Positions 17,651 to 27,125 of a DNA stretch of 64,000 bases are shown here, one piece after another. Source of the stretch: DATADW01 sp963733905 (GTDB lineage Bacteria > Actinomycetota > Acidimicrobiia > Spongiisociales > DATADW01); NCBI GenBank assembly GCA_963733905.1, contig CAVTEU010000006.1, forward strand, positions 186,001 to 250,000, in the 5' to 3' direction. The translations under genes were made by a program, and so were the position numbers. Below the pieces are notes generated by a model. That model was not told the DNA's origin and ran no database searches. It was given only the letters and a program-made list of their open reading frames with translations. Every line of letters begins with the position of its first letter. Position 1 is the stretch's first letter.

Positions 17651-17659
17651 AGATAGCTC

Positions 17660-18660
17660 CTACTGCGCCGCCGTGACCCGGGCGTAGGCCCAGGACAGGG
17701 CGAGGACGATCAACCCGTAGACGATCTGCTGCACCGCCTGGCCGACGCTGAGGAAGGTGAGCATCTGGCTGAGCACGCTCAGGATCAGCGCCCCGAGGAT
17801 CGTCCCCGAGTAGGAGCCGACCCCGCCGAAGATCGAGGTGCCTCCGATGACAGCTGCGGCGACCGAGGGAAGGAGGAACGCCTGGGCGAGTTGGAGATCC
17901 ACGGCGCCGGTCCGGCCGGCGAGGAGGATCCCGGCGAGTGCGGCGAGTATCCCGCACAGCGTGTAGACCACGACATGCACCCGCCAGGTTCGGACCCCGG
18001 AGAGGCGCACTGCCACCGGGTTGTCACCGACGGCATAGATGACCCTGCCCAGACCGGTGCGATGCTGGATCCAGAGGATCAACAGCGCCACCGCCGCCCA
18101 GACGAGCACGCTCCACGGGATCCGGTTGCCAAAGAAGGACCCGCCCCCCACCGTTTCGATGAATTCGCCACCGAGGTGGACCCGGTGAGGACGGTCTGCG
18201 CCAGAGTGGTGAACAGCCCGAGGAGGATGGCCGACATGGCCAGGGTCATGATGAGAGGGTTGACCCGGAACACGCCCACTCCGATCCCATTGACGAACCC
18301 GGCCAGCACCCCAACCATCAGGCCAAGGACGATGGCAATGGCGGCGCCGTTGGGCGACTGGTTGCCGGCAACGTAGGCGGCACCGGTTGCGACCATCGCC
18401 ACCGAAAGGTCGATGCCCCCGGTGAGCAGCAGGACGGTCTGACCGGCCGCCATGATCGCCAGCGGGGCGGCGAGCAGCAGGGTGTTGCGCATCCCGCTGA
18501 AGCTGAGGTAGCTCGGCTGGATGAGACCAGTCACCAGGATGAGCACCACGAGCGAGGCGCTCAGTACCAACAGAGGCTTCTCCGCCAGCGTCCGGGCCAA
18601 CCGGCCCGGAGGTGGGGCACCGGGAAGTGTCTGGTCCACCGGCTGGATCTCGGCGGTCAC
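17660..18660 (-). CDS. Sugar ABC transporter permease (RbsC type), frameshifted
   Basis: Inner-membrane subunit of a ribose/simple-sugar importer (branched-chain amino acid/ribose permease family). GTG start at 18660 overlaps the previous permease stop. Hydrophobic throughout, with the family hallmark GGIDLSVAMVATGAAYVAG and a C-terminal GGTSIFGGVGSYSGTILGALIL. A single missing base near 18161-18166 splits it at the ANF-IETVGGG loop. About 333 residues, normal. It probably forms a heterodimer with the next permease. Confidence 0.92.
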
Positions 18661-19721
18661 TGCGACCTCCTCCGCCGCAACTCGACAAGCCCGGCAACCA
18701 TCATCACCAACACGATCAGGGCTCCCTGGATGATCTGAGCCGTGTTGGGGTCGATCCGCATCGCCGAGAGGATCGGGCTGAGGAAGAAGAGAACCACGGC
18801 GGCGGCGACCACCCCCACCACCGACCCTATGCCGCCGGTGAGTGCGATGCCACCGAGGACGATGGCGGCGACGCTGTTGAGCGTGGCGTTGGCCCCAACG
18901 CTGTAGCGGGGGTCGCCCGTCCCGGTTATCGCCACCGTGGCCAGCCCGGCCAGAGCCGCCATGGCTCCACCGATGCCGTAGGAAACGATCTTGGCCCGCG
19001 CCGTGGAGACTCCGGACAGATAGGCGGCGTTGCGGTCGCTGCCAGTGGCGTAGAGCGACAGGCCTGACCGAGTCCCGCGGACGAACCATGCCACGACGAG
19101 GGTCGGGATGATGATCATCACCAGCGCCGGCCAGAAGACCTCTCCGGTGCCTGTCTCCGACCCGGTGAAGATGAACCGGAAGCCGGGGGCGGTCCCCCCG
19201 CCGGGGGAGGGGAGCACGGTGAGCGCCAGCCCGGAAAGCACAAAGCTCATCGCCAGGGTGACAACGATGTCGGGCACCCTGGAGACGTTGATCACCCAAC
19301 CGACGGTGCCGTTGAGCAGGGCGGCAGCGAGCATGATCCCCAGACCGACCAACAGGCAGAGCCACAGCGGCTGTCCGTCCATGAGGACCGCGGCGGTGCT
19401 GTTGGCGAGCAGCATCATCGCCCCCACCGAGAGGTCGATGCCTCCGGTGATCACGATCACCGCCTGGCCGATGGCGAGGTAGATGAGGGGCTGGGAGTTC
19501 TTGAGGATCGATGCGATCTGGAAGCTCCCGAAGTCGGGGACCAAGGTCGTGTACCAGCCGATGAGGACGACGAGGAGCAGCCACACCCCGATAGTCCACC
19601 CGTGACGACGCCGCAGCCTTTGCCAGTTGACCCCACCTGAGTGGTGATTGGAGGGGCGGTGGCGGTCATCGGACGGACGAACCTGCCGGTCGTGCGATGT
19701 CCGACCGGGCGGAATCATCAT
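18657..19721 (-). CDS. Sugar ABC transporter permease (RbsC type)
   Basis: Partner permease, intact. From ATG 19721 (overlapping the ATPase stop as ATGA) it has a polar 30-residue N-terminus, then about nine helices. Family motifs: AIGQAVIVITGGIDLSVGAMMLL, LNGTVGWVINVSRVPDIVVTLAMSFV, LSLYATGSDRNAAYLSGV and IVLGGIALTGGIGSVVGVVAAAVVLF. 354 residues. Two different permeases plus one double ATPase and one binding protein give the standard simple-sugar importer. Confidence 0.94.
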   Translation of the reverse strand: MMIPPGRTSHDRQVRPSDDRHRPSNHHSGGVNWQRLRRRHGWTIGVWLLLVVLIGWYTTLVPDFGSFQIASILKNSQPLIYLAIGQAVIVITGGIDLSVGAMMLLANSTAAVLMDGQPLWLCLLVGLGIMLAAALLNGTVGWVINVSRVPDIVVTLAMSFVLSGLALTVLPSPGGGTAPGFRFIFTGSETGTGEVFWPALVMIIIPTLVVAWFVRGTRSGLSLYATGSDRNAAYLSGVSTARAKIVSYGIGGAMAALAGLATVAITGTGDPRYSVGANATLNSVAAIVLGGIALTGGIGSVVGVVAAAVVLFFLSPILSAMRIDPNTAQIIQGALIVLVMMVAGLVELRRRRSQ

Positions 19722-21160
19722 CAGGCCGACTCCTCGAGACCATGGGCGGCGGAGAGCAGCGCCTCCTCGGTTGCCGTCGCCGCATCCTGTTCGTGGACGA
19801 CTCGACCGGCATACATGACAATGACGCGGTCGCACACCAAGGGGACCTCGGGCAACTCGCTGGTGTAGAGCAGCACCGCGGCGCCCTCCTCTGCCAGGTC
19901 GCGCAGCAGTTGGTAGATCTGGCGCTTGGTCTGGATATCGATCCCCCGGGTGGGGTCGAAGCAGAGAAGGGTGCGAAAGCCCGAAGCGAGCCATCTGCCC
20001 AGGACCACCTTCTGCTGGTTGCCGCCCGAGAGCCGCCGCACCTGTCGTTGCGCCCGGGTATCGATGGCGAGCCGCTCTATCGAACGGTCGGCGCGCTCGT
20101 CCTCGTCGCTGGCGAGCCCGAACCAGGAGCGAGCCCGGTTGTAGAGCGGGGTCACCAGGTTCTCCCTCACCGAACGCTGCGGGAGCAGGGCGAGCAGCCG
20201 GTCGGAAGGGACGAGCACCACCCCGCGCCTGATCGCATCGAAGGGGGAATGTGCTGAGAAGGGCACGCCATCGGCCTTGATCTCTCCGTCGTCCGGACGC
20301 CGGTCGCCGGCGAGGATCTCGAACAGTCTGTCCTGGCCCTGCCCTTCGAGCGCCACCACGCCGAGGATCTCGCCGGCTCGGAGCGAGAAGGAGACGCCAT
20401 CGAGATGTTGTCGCGAGCTCAGGTTCGTCGCTTCCAGCGCGACGGCTGTGTCGCGAGACTGGACACGCGGTCCGCTCGGCTCGCCGATCTGCTCCTCGGC
20501 GATCTCACGCCGAGCATGGCCTCAACCAGCCGACCCTCGCCGCCCTCACCTGGCGCCAACTCGACGACGTTGCGGCCGTCGCGCAGGATCGTGGCCCGGT
20601 CGCACATCCGGAGCACCTCGGCCAGCCGATGTGTGATGAAGAGCACCGACCGGCCCTTGTCGACCCATGTCCTCATCACGGTGAACACGTGCTCCGCCTG
20701 GTCGGCAGGAAGGGCTGCGGTGATCTCGTCGAGCATGAGCACCTGAGGGTCGTGCGACAGGGCCCGGGCGAGATCGATCAGCCGTAGTGCTTCGAGAGGG
20801 AACTCACCGACGAGACCGCCAAGGTCGAGGTCGCCGAGCTCCATCGTCTCCAGCCACGACCTGACCAGATCTGTGTCGATCCCGGTCAGATCGGAAGTTC
20901 TGCTCGATGGTCAGGTCGGGGATCAGCGCCGGGTCCTGGAACACGGTGGCCAAACCGGCCTCCATGGCGTCACCGGGGTGACGCGGGGATATCTGTTCTC
21001 CCTTGACGGTGATGGATCCGGAGTTAGGAGGGAACACCCCGGAGAGGATCTTGACCAGCGTGCTCTTCCCGGCGCCGTTGGCGCCCAGCAGCGCATGGAT
21101 CTCCCCCGGTCGAACCGTGAGGTCCACCGATCGGAGCGCCACCACAGGGCCAAAGCTCAT
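19721..21160 (-). CDS. Sugar ABC transporter ATP-binding protein (RbsA/MglA type), frameshifted
   Basis: Tandem ATPase that powers the importer. NBD1: MSFGPVVALRSVDL, Walker A GANGAGKST, Walker B VLMLDEITAAL, H-loop FITHRL; its signature region is unusual (EFPLEALRLIDLARAL rather than LS-G-QQ). NBD2: ALEGQGQDRLFEILAG, RRLSGGNQQKVVLGRWL and LLCFDPTRGIDIQTKRQIY. Shifts near 20893 and 20507. The start is uncertain: an ATG at 21199 gives M-T-D then an in-frame TAA before LETRGVAMSFG, so either a base error hides the true start or ATG 21160 is used without a Shine-Dalgarno. Confidence 0.88.
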
Positions 21161-21203
21161 GGCGACGCCGCGGGTTTCGAGAAGAGTTTAGTCGGTCATG
21201 GAG

Positions 21204-21425
21204 AAAGACGGAAGACGGAAGACGGCAGACGGCAGCCGTCCCCGCGCAGGCGGAATGGCCCCGTCGGCACGTAGGGGGGTGGTCCCGAGGGGGGCTGGCC
21301 CGCGGCCGCCCTCGGCACCGATGGGGCCGACTCTGCAGTGCCATCGGGATGCGAGGGCCGGCTGCCGGCCCCCTTCGGCTATCAGCGAACGAGTGCGGCC
21401 GAAGGCCGCTCGCTCCCTCGGTTGC
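21204..21425. repeat. Heptad array and GC-rich spacer inside the sugar ABC operon
   Basis: Five heptads AAAGACG-GAAGACG-GAAGACG-GCAGACG-GCAGCCG (21204-21238) are followed by G-rich runs and a CGGCCGAAGGCCG palindrome near 21400. The block separates the binding-protein gene from the ATPase gene, as dispersed elements do elsewhere in the window. No coding signal is seen. Confidence 0.7.
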
Positions 21426-22613
21426 TCACTCGCCGGGCCCTAGGCATTCCGAGACCTGGGCGGCCTCGTAGCTGGTGTAGGGGTCGATCTCGACGAAGGT
21501 GCTCCACCCGGGCTGCTGTTCGGGGTCGTACAAGCCCCTCGAGCGAGGCCGGGTCGTCACTGGAGAACACCTCTGGTGTCAGGATGGTCTCCCGTTCCAC
21601 GTCCTCACCCTGCAGCACCGAGAGGGCGACAGAGGTCCCCACCGCGCCGATGGCGGGCGGGTTGGTCACCGCGGCTCCGGTGAGACCGTCACCCTCGAGC
21701 TCGATGAGCTGCTGGACGAACCCGTTGTTGTCCGCGCCACGATGGGCACGAAGGGAACGTCAGCGGCCTCGAATTGCTCGACCACCGTGTAGTCGATCCC
21801 CGAGGTCCAGATCCCATCGATCTCCTGGGTGGTGATGATGTCCAGCGCCTGCTGGGCACCCGTCGACGGGTCCCAACCGGTGAAGACCTCTTCGACCACC
21901 TCGATGCCAGGGTTGGCCTCGAGCGCCTCCTGGAAGCCCGTGTCACGGTCGGTGTCGGCAGGCACGCCGTCGATCCCACGCATGTAGGCGACGTTGCCCT
22001 CGCCACCGAGCTGCTCGAAGAGCCACTCGGCACCGACCCGGCCGTAGGCGACCTGGTCGTTGGTGACGACATATGCGCTCGGGGCGGTCACCGCCTGGTC
22101 CACGGCCACCATCACGATCCCCTGCGCCGCTCCGGCCTCGATCACGTCGTTGAGGCCCTCGCGGTCGGTCGGGTTGAAGATGATGGCGTCGACGCCCTGG
22201 CTGATGAGGCCCTCCAGGTCGGCGATCTGTTCGGTGGGTCCGCCGTTGCGGTTGACGACCACCACTTCGTCGACGACGCCGCTGGCCAACGACTCTGCCT
22301 TGATCGAGCAGATCATCTGCTCACGCCAGCCGTTGCCGACGAGCGTGTTGCTCACCCCGATTGTGAAGGGACCCTCGGCGCCGGCCGCCGCCGTGGTGTC
22401 GGTCCCTCCTGCCGCGGTGGTGTCGGTCCCTCCTGCCGCGGTGGTGTCCGTCCCCCCGGCCACCGTGGTGTCCGTCCCGCCCGCAGCGGTGGTGTCGGTC
22501 CCACCAGCCGCGCTGGTGTCTGTCCCGCCGTCTCCGCCACACGCCGCCACCACAAGGGCGAAGGCGATGAGCAGAGTCAGCAGTCCGATGCCCCGACCTC
22601 TCGGTCGTCGCAT
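21426..22613 (-). CDS. Sugar ABC transporter substrate-binding lipoprotein, frameshifted
   Basis: Periplasmic-binding-protein-4 (ribose/galactose type) receptor anchored as a lipoprotein: hydrophobic signal then lipobox VVAAC (residue 25). Next comes a linker of six GGTDTTAA-type octapeptides (residues 29-76), then the binding domain: IGVSNTLVGNGWREQMICSI, ISQGVDAIIFNPTDREGL, IVMVAVDQAV, TNDQVAYGRVGAEWLF and DGIWTSGID. After shifts near 21740 and 21531 it ends GWSTFVEIDPYTSYEAAQ...CLGPGE, with the stop at 21426-21428. GGAG precedes the ATG. First transporter gene, 64 bases after the ROK gene. Confidence 0.9.
22389..22532 (-). repeat. Six 24-bp tandem repeats encoding the lipoprotein linker
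   Basis: Six near-identical 24-bp units encode GGTDTTAA-like octapeptides between the lipidated Cys and the sugar-binding domain. Differences are mostly silent or Ala/Val. Such units can expand or contract by slippage, changing tether length. Confidence 0.8.
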
Positions 22614-22677
22614 GCTTTCTCCTCTCTCGGTTGCCTGACGGCGCCCGCGTTGCGAGCGCCCTTCATTGGCCGTCCGG

Positions 22678-23863
22678 TCATCGGACCCCCCCTGTGGCCA
22701 AGCTGAGTGTGCGGTCCACCCGCTGGGGGGACAGCACGTGATCTATCACCATCGCCGCCGCCCCGGTCACACCGGCGCGGTCCCCGAGGATGCTGGGGAT
22801 TAGCTGCAGGCGGCTGGTGGCGAGGGCGGTGGAGCGGCGGTAAACAACCTCGCGGATCCCGGCGAAGAGTTGGTCGCCCGCATCGGCAAGGTCGCCACCG
22901 ACGACGATGGTCCCCGGGTTGAGCAGGTTGACCGTCGAGGCAAGCACCTGCCCGATGAGACGACCGGCTTCCCGCACCGCCTGGATGGCGTCGCGGTTCC
23001 CGGCCTTGACCATCGACACGACGGCACGGGTATCGGGAGCGTCGAGCCGCTCCGCCAGTGCCCGTCCGCCGGCAACCGACTCCAGGCACCCGGTGTTACC
23101 GCAGCGGCACACGATCCCTTCGGCGGTGGGGGTCTGGATGTGCCCCATGTCGCCGGCTGCACCAAGAGCACCTCGGTGGAGCCTGCCGCCGAGGATCAGC
23201 CCCGAGCCGATGCCTGTTCCCACCTTGACGAAGAGGAAGTCATCCGACGGTTCCGCGGTGACCCAGTGTTCACCCCTGGCCATGATGTTGACGTCGTTGT
23301 CCACCAGCACCGGGCACGTGATATCGGTCGACGAAGCGGTCCCGTATGGGGTACCCGTCCCAACCGGGCATGATCGGTGGGGTCACGGCTCTCCCCGCGG
23401 CGTACTCGACCGGTCCCGGCACGCCGATACCGATTCCCTTGACTTCGTCCGGGACATGCCCGTTGGCATCGAGAAGAGAGATCAGGACCCGATCGACCGT
23501 GCCGAGGACGTTCTCGGGGCCGGAGGCGATGTCGAGATCGAGTGCCCTCTCGGCGATGGGCGTTGCGCCCAAATCGGTGATCGCCACCCGAGCATGGGTG
23601 GCGCCCAAGTCAACGGCGAGCACCACTCCCGCTTCCTGATTGAGTCCGAGCAGCGCCGGAGGCCGGCCACCGCTCGACGGCGCCTCACCCACCTCGGCGA
23701 TGAGTCCCTCGGCAAGCAGATGCTCGACCCGGGTGGCCACGGTCGAGCGGGAGAGCCCGGTGGCGTTGGCCAGCTCGCCGCGCGTCGTCGCTTCCCCGGT
23801 CCTTATCAGGTCGAGCATCATCCCGTGCGACCCACTTCCTCCCACAGTTCGTCCATTAGGCAT
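22678..23863 (-). CDS. ROK-family transcriptional repressor, frameshifted
   Basis: XylR/NagC-like regulator: winged HTH at the N-terminus (MMLDLIRTGEATTRGELANATGLSRSTVATRVEHLLAEGLI), then a ROK sugar-binding domain with VVLAVDLGATHARVAITDLG, GIGIGVPGPVEYAAG, GTGIGSGLILGGRLHRGALGAAGDMGH and the zinc-binding CRCGNTGCLESVAGG. A shift near 23318-23323 splits it at TCPVLVDNDVN. Start ATG 23863 lies inside the 3' end of the SIS gene (46-base overlap). It probably senses the sugar carried by the adjacent importer. Confidence 0.9.
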
Positions 23864-24678
23864 GGAACTTTTGACTGATGCAAGGACAAAGTGCGGGCCG
23901 TCACGGTGACAGCGACCTTGCCAACCCCCTTCGCATGTTCGGCATACGCCGCTTCGAACAACCTGGACGCCTCTGTCTGGCCGGCAACCGTGGCGCTGGT
24001 GATCACCGGCGGCATCTTTCCCATTGCCACGAGTAGGTCCGCGGTCTGCACTTTTATCTCGTTGACCACCGCGGCGTAGGCCAGCGTGGAGCCTGGTCCG
24101 ACCGGAGTGCTCAGCCCATCGATCGTCACCATGGCGTCGCCGACCGGAGTGCACAGGTCGATGACGATGTCGGCGTGGTCAGCAAGCCTGGTCCCCGTTG
24201 CGTGACGCGGCTCGGCGGCGGTGGACTCGGCCAGCGAAGTGACCGCAACCACGGTCATCCCGCGCTCCCTCGCTCCCATTGCCATCTCGATGGGGACCGC
24301 ACTCGATCCGCCGACGCTGAAGACGATCATCATGTCCGCCGGGCCGAAATGGAAGTTGGCCAGGATCTGCTCGGCGAGCCCTTCGGTCCGCTCGATGAAC
24401 ATCGCCTGCCTCTGCCCGTTGGCACCGACGACCTGGGTGTGGAAGGTCATCGAGAGCTCGGCGATGGGGTGGAACCCTGGGTACGACCCGTATCGGGGGA
24501 ACATCTCCTCGAGGGCTATGCGGGAGTGCCCCGTCCCGAATAGGTGGACGAGACCACCCGAGGAGATGGCCTCAGCGCACCACTCGGCGGCGGCGGAGAT
24601 TGCCCCCATCTGCGATTGCTCGATGCGCTCCAGCACCGTTCGCGCTTCGGCGAGCCAGCGCCCCGCGGAAGACCGCAT
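23818..24678 (-). CDS. SIS-domain sugar isomerase (UPF0309-like)
   Basis: Predicted phosphosugar isomerase or amino-sugar-binding protein. SIS motifs: GGLVHLFGTGHSRIALEEMFPRYGS at the first phosphate loop, the MIVFSVGGSSAVPIEMAMGARERGMTVVAVTS segment and a conserved C-terminal TEASRLFEAAYAEH. 286 residues, slightly longer than usual because the C-terminus runs into the ROK gene. First gene of the long minus-strand sugar operon, divergent from gntR, with a GntR-type operator 17 bases upstream of its ATG. Confidence 0.85.
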   Translation of the reverse strand: MRSSAGRWLAEARTVLERIEQSQMGAISAAAEWCAEAISSGGLVHLFGTGHSRIALEEMFPRYGSYPGFHPIAELSMTFHTQVVGANGQRQAMFIERTEGLAEQILANFHFGPADMMIVFSVGGSSAVPIEMAMGARERGMTVVAVTSLAESTAAEPRHATGTRLADHADIVIDLCTPVGDAMVTIDGLSTPVGPGSTLAYAAVVNEIKVQTADLLVAMGKMPPVITSATVAGQTEASRLFEAAYAEHAKGVGKVAVTVTARTLSLHQSKVPCLMDELWEEVGRTG

Positions 24679-24694
24679 CGGCGGAGCGTATCAA

Positions 24695-24706
24695 ATGTCT
24701 AGACAT
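24695..24706. promoter_or_regulatory. GntR-type operator between SIS and gntR
   Basis: ATGTCTAGACAT, a perfect 12-bp palindrome with the GTCTAGAC core known for HutC/NagR/DasR-type GntR regulators. It sits in the 59-bp divergent gap and its core recurs at 27099-27108, so autoregulation plus control of the sugar operon is likely. Confidence 0.8.
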
Positions 24707-24737
24707 GTAGCATCGGGGACCGGCTCACCGAGGCGCA

Positions 24738-25462
24738 ATGACCACGAGGACCCCGGCACGGTATGAGGAGATCGCCGATCATCTGCGGCGGCTGGTGGCG
24801 AGCTCCAGCCCGGGCGACCGGCTCCCGTCTGACGCCGAGCTCTGCGAGCACTTCGGGGTGAGCCGGATGACCGCACGCCAGGCGGTGCAGACACTCGCCA
24901 ACGAGCGGTTGCTCTACCGCACCCGTGGGCAGGGAACATTCGTGGCGTCGCGCCCGGTGCCGCGGGTGCTCGGATCTCCATTGTCGTTTACCGACAGCAT
25001 GCGCAGCCGGGGCATGTCTGCGACTTCGCAGATCCTCGCATCGGGAACGGTCGAGCCGTCTGCAGCGGAGGCCAAGGCGCTCGGTCTGCCATCTGGAGAA
25101 TCCGCTCTCGTGCTGGAGCGTCTCAGGCTGGCCGACGGCACGCCGATGGCGATCGAGCGGGTCGTCTTCGCCCCCGTTGCGCCGTGGTGCTCGGCGCCGA
25201 TCTGGAGCGAGGATCGCTCCACCATGCCTTCGAGGCCAATGGATGGATCCCGACCCGGGCCGATGCGGAGGTGACGGCGCGACCGGCCACCGCACGGGAG
25301 CGGCGCTTGCTCCAGCTGGAGGAGCCCGTCGTGCTCGTCGAGCGGCGCACCATCACCGACCAGGACGGATCTCCTCTCGAGCACACCGAAACCGTCTACG
25401 CCGCTGAGCGCTATGTGTTCGCCGCAGTGCTCCACCGCGACGCAACCGACCGGCTTGGGTGA
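24738..25462 (+). CDS. GntR family regulator, HutC subfamily, frameshifted
   Basis: N-terminal winged HTH (RYEEIADHLRRLVASSSPGDRLPSDAELCEHFGVSRMTARQAVQTLANERLLYRTRGQGTFV pattern, described here by its ends RYEEIADHL and GQGTFV) and C-terminal UTRA effector domain beginning LGSPLSFTDSMRSRGM and ending TETVYAAERYVF. UTRA domains bind sugar phosphates or similar metabolites. A shift near 25182 lies in VAP-VVLGADL. The stop overlaps the next start (TGATG). It is expected to bind TGTCTAGACA at 24695 and 27099. Confidence 0.9.
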
Positions 25463-26355
25463 TGGGGCGACATCTCGGTCTCGATCTGGGCGGCACCAAC
25501 GTCAAGGCGGTGGTGCTCGACGGCTCGGAATTGGTGGCGAACGCCACTTTCCCCACAGACGCGCCCCGGGGGCCGCAAGCCGTCGTCGAGCGGCTCGCCG
25601 AGGTGGCGCGCTGGGCCATCGACCACCATGGTCCGGTGGAGACGATCGGTCTCGGGATCCCGGGGCTGTTCGATCCGGCCGACGGCCGCGTGCTCCTCTT
25701 CCCAAACCTCCCCGGGCCATGGGCCGGCTACCCGCTGCGCGCCAGCCTGGAGGAGGAACTGGGAAGACCGGTCCACATGATCAACGACGCCCGCGCCTTC
25801 ACTCTCGCCGAAGGCACGTTGGGGGCCGGCGCCGGTTGCGGCACGCTCGTCTGTGTCACCTTGGGCACGGGGATCGGTGGCGGGGTGATGATCGACGGCA
25901 GGCTCCACCTCGGCGCCTTCGGTGTCGCCGGTGAGATCGCCCACCAAACGGTTCTGCCCGATGGCCCGCTGTGCGGCTGCGGCAACCATGGGTGCGTCGA
26001 AGCCCTGGCTCGATCCGACGTGCTGGCGTCGACGGCTGGCAGGGCGACGGTCGAGGAGGTCTACAAAGGTGTGGCCGAGGGCGATGAGCGGTGTATCGCC
26101 GCCGTCCGCGGCGCCGCCGGCTGGCTGGGGATAGCCCTCGCCAACGTCGTCGCCGTGCTCGGACCGGAGCGGATCGTCGTCGGCGGGGGCATCGTTGCCG
26201 CGGGCGAACTGGTGCTCGGTCCGATCAGGGAAGCCGTCCGTGGGCGGGTGACCTTGGTGCCAACCGACCAGATCGAGGTGGTGGCGGCATCGCTCGGGAC
26301 CTCCGCCGGCGCCATCGGCGCCGCGCTCGCCGGCATGGCCGCCGAGACGACCTAG
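25462..26355 (+). CDS. ROK family sugar kinase (glucokinase/N-acetylhexosamine kinase type)
   Basis: Phosphorylates a hexose or N-acetylhexosamine with ATP. Motifs: HLGLDLGGTNVKAVVLDG (phosphate 1), GLGIPGLFD, INDARAFTLAEGTLGAG (catalytic Asp in the ND pair), VTLGTGIGGGVMIDGRLHLG (phosphate 2), GEIAHQTV and the zinc motif CGCGNHGCVEALAR. No HTH, so a kinase rather than a repressor. 297 residues, intact. Coupled to gntR (TGATG overlap) and convergent with deoC (4-base overlap). Probably phosphorylates the sugar brought in by the importer. Confidence 0.9.
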   Translation: MGRHLGLDLGGTNVKAVVLDGSELVANATFPTDAPRGPQAVVERLAEVARWAIDHHGPVETIGLGIPGLFDPADGRVLLFPNLPGPWAGYPLRASLEEELGRPVHMINDARAFTLAEGTLGAGAGCGTLVCVTLGTGIGGGVMIDGRLHLGAFGVAGEIAHQTVLPDGPLCGCGNHGCVEALARSDVLASTAGRATVEEVYKGVAEGDERCIAAVRGAAGWLGIALANVVAVLGPERIVVGGGIVAAGELVLGPIREAVRGRVTLVPTDQIEVVAASLGTSAGAIGAALAGMAAETT

Positions 26356-27086
26356 CGGGTGCGGTCCCGGTAGTCGTCGAGGATGGCGGCGGTCTGGGTG
26401 GCGCCGACCCGGCTCACACCCACCGATAGCACCTCGAGCAGCCCATCGAGAGTCCTGACACCACCGGCTGCCTTCACCTTCACCGCCGGCGACACGGTGG
26501 CCCGCATCAGCTTGAGATCTGCGATGGTGGCACCGCCCGGGGCGAAACCGGTGGAGGTCTTGACGTAATCGGCGCCGGCCGACTCGGCGAGGAGGCACCC
26601 CCTCACCTTCTGCTCGTCGTCGAGGTAGGCGTTTTCCAGGATCACCTTGACCAGGGCCGTTCCCGAGGCGCCCACCACCGCCCGGATGTCGGACTCGACC
26701 AAGGCGTCGTCTCCGGAGCGGAGCGCCCCGATGTTGACCACCATGTCGAGTTCGCTGGCGCCCTCGGCCACCGCCACCTCGGCCTCGAAACGCTTGGTGG
26801 ACGTGCTGTGGGAGCCGTGGGGAAAGCCGACGACGGTCCCCACCGCCACGCCGGATCCCTCGAGCAGTGAGCCGGCGAGGGCGACGTCGGCGGGTCGGAC
26901 GCAGACCGATGCCACCTGATACCTCGCCGCCAGCCGGCAACCGGCGATGACCTCGTCCCGGGTCAGCTCGGGGCGGAGGAGCGAGTGGTCGATGGCGCCG
27001 GCCAGATCTTCGTAGCTGACGTCGGCGACGGTGAGTGTCGTGTCAGACTCGGGCAGGGCGGTCTCCATCGGGGGATCGTCCCACAT
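26352..27086 (-). CDS. deoC: Deoxyribose-phosphate aldolase
   Basis: Class I aldolase cleaving 2-deoxyribose 5-phosphate to glyceraldehyde 3-phosphate and acetaldehyde. Signatures: AGAIDHSLLRPELTRDEV, VGFPHGSHSTSTKRFEAE, ELDMVVNIGAL (catalytic Asp), KVILENAYLDDE, YVKTSTGFAPGGAT (Schiff-base Lys) and VKAAGGVRTL (proton-relay Lys). 244 residues from ATG 27086; the inner ATG at 27068 is an alternative. A GntR-type operator lies just upstream, so it belongs to the sugar regulon and may act on the same pathway instead of nucleoside salvage. Confidence 0.95.
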   Translation of the reverse strand: MWDDPPMETALPESDTTLTVADVSYEDLAGAIDHSLLRPELTRDEVIAGCRLAARYQVASVCVRPADVALAGSLLEGSGVAVGTVVGFPHGSHSTSTKRFEAEVAVAEGASELDMVVNIGALRSGDDALVESDIRAVVGASGTALVKVILENAYLDDEQKVRGCLLAESAGADYVKTSTGFAPGGATIADLKLMRATVSPAVKVKAAGGVRTLDGLLEVLSVGVSRVGATQTAAILDDYRDRTR

Positions 27087-27098
27087 CCGGCTGCAAGT

Positions 27099-27108
27099 TG
27101 TCTAGACA
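27099..27108. promoter_or_regulatory. GntR-type operator between deoC and the MetE-like gene
   Basis: TGTCTAGACA, identical to the core of the site at 24695-24706. It lies in the short divergent gap between deoC and the MetE-like gene, and touches the first possible ATG (27108) of the latter. Confidence 0.8.
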
Positions 27109-27125
27109 TGGAAGGCGGGAGCCTG

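Noticed and set aside
26985..27125. An earlier start for the MetE-like gene (26985 or 27108)
   Set aside because: The first is antisense to deoC and the second overlaps the GntR operator; conserved sequence begins at 27126.
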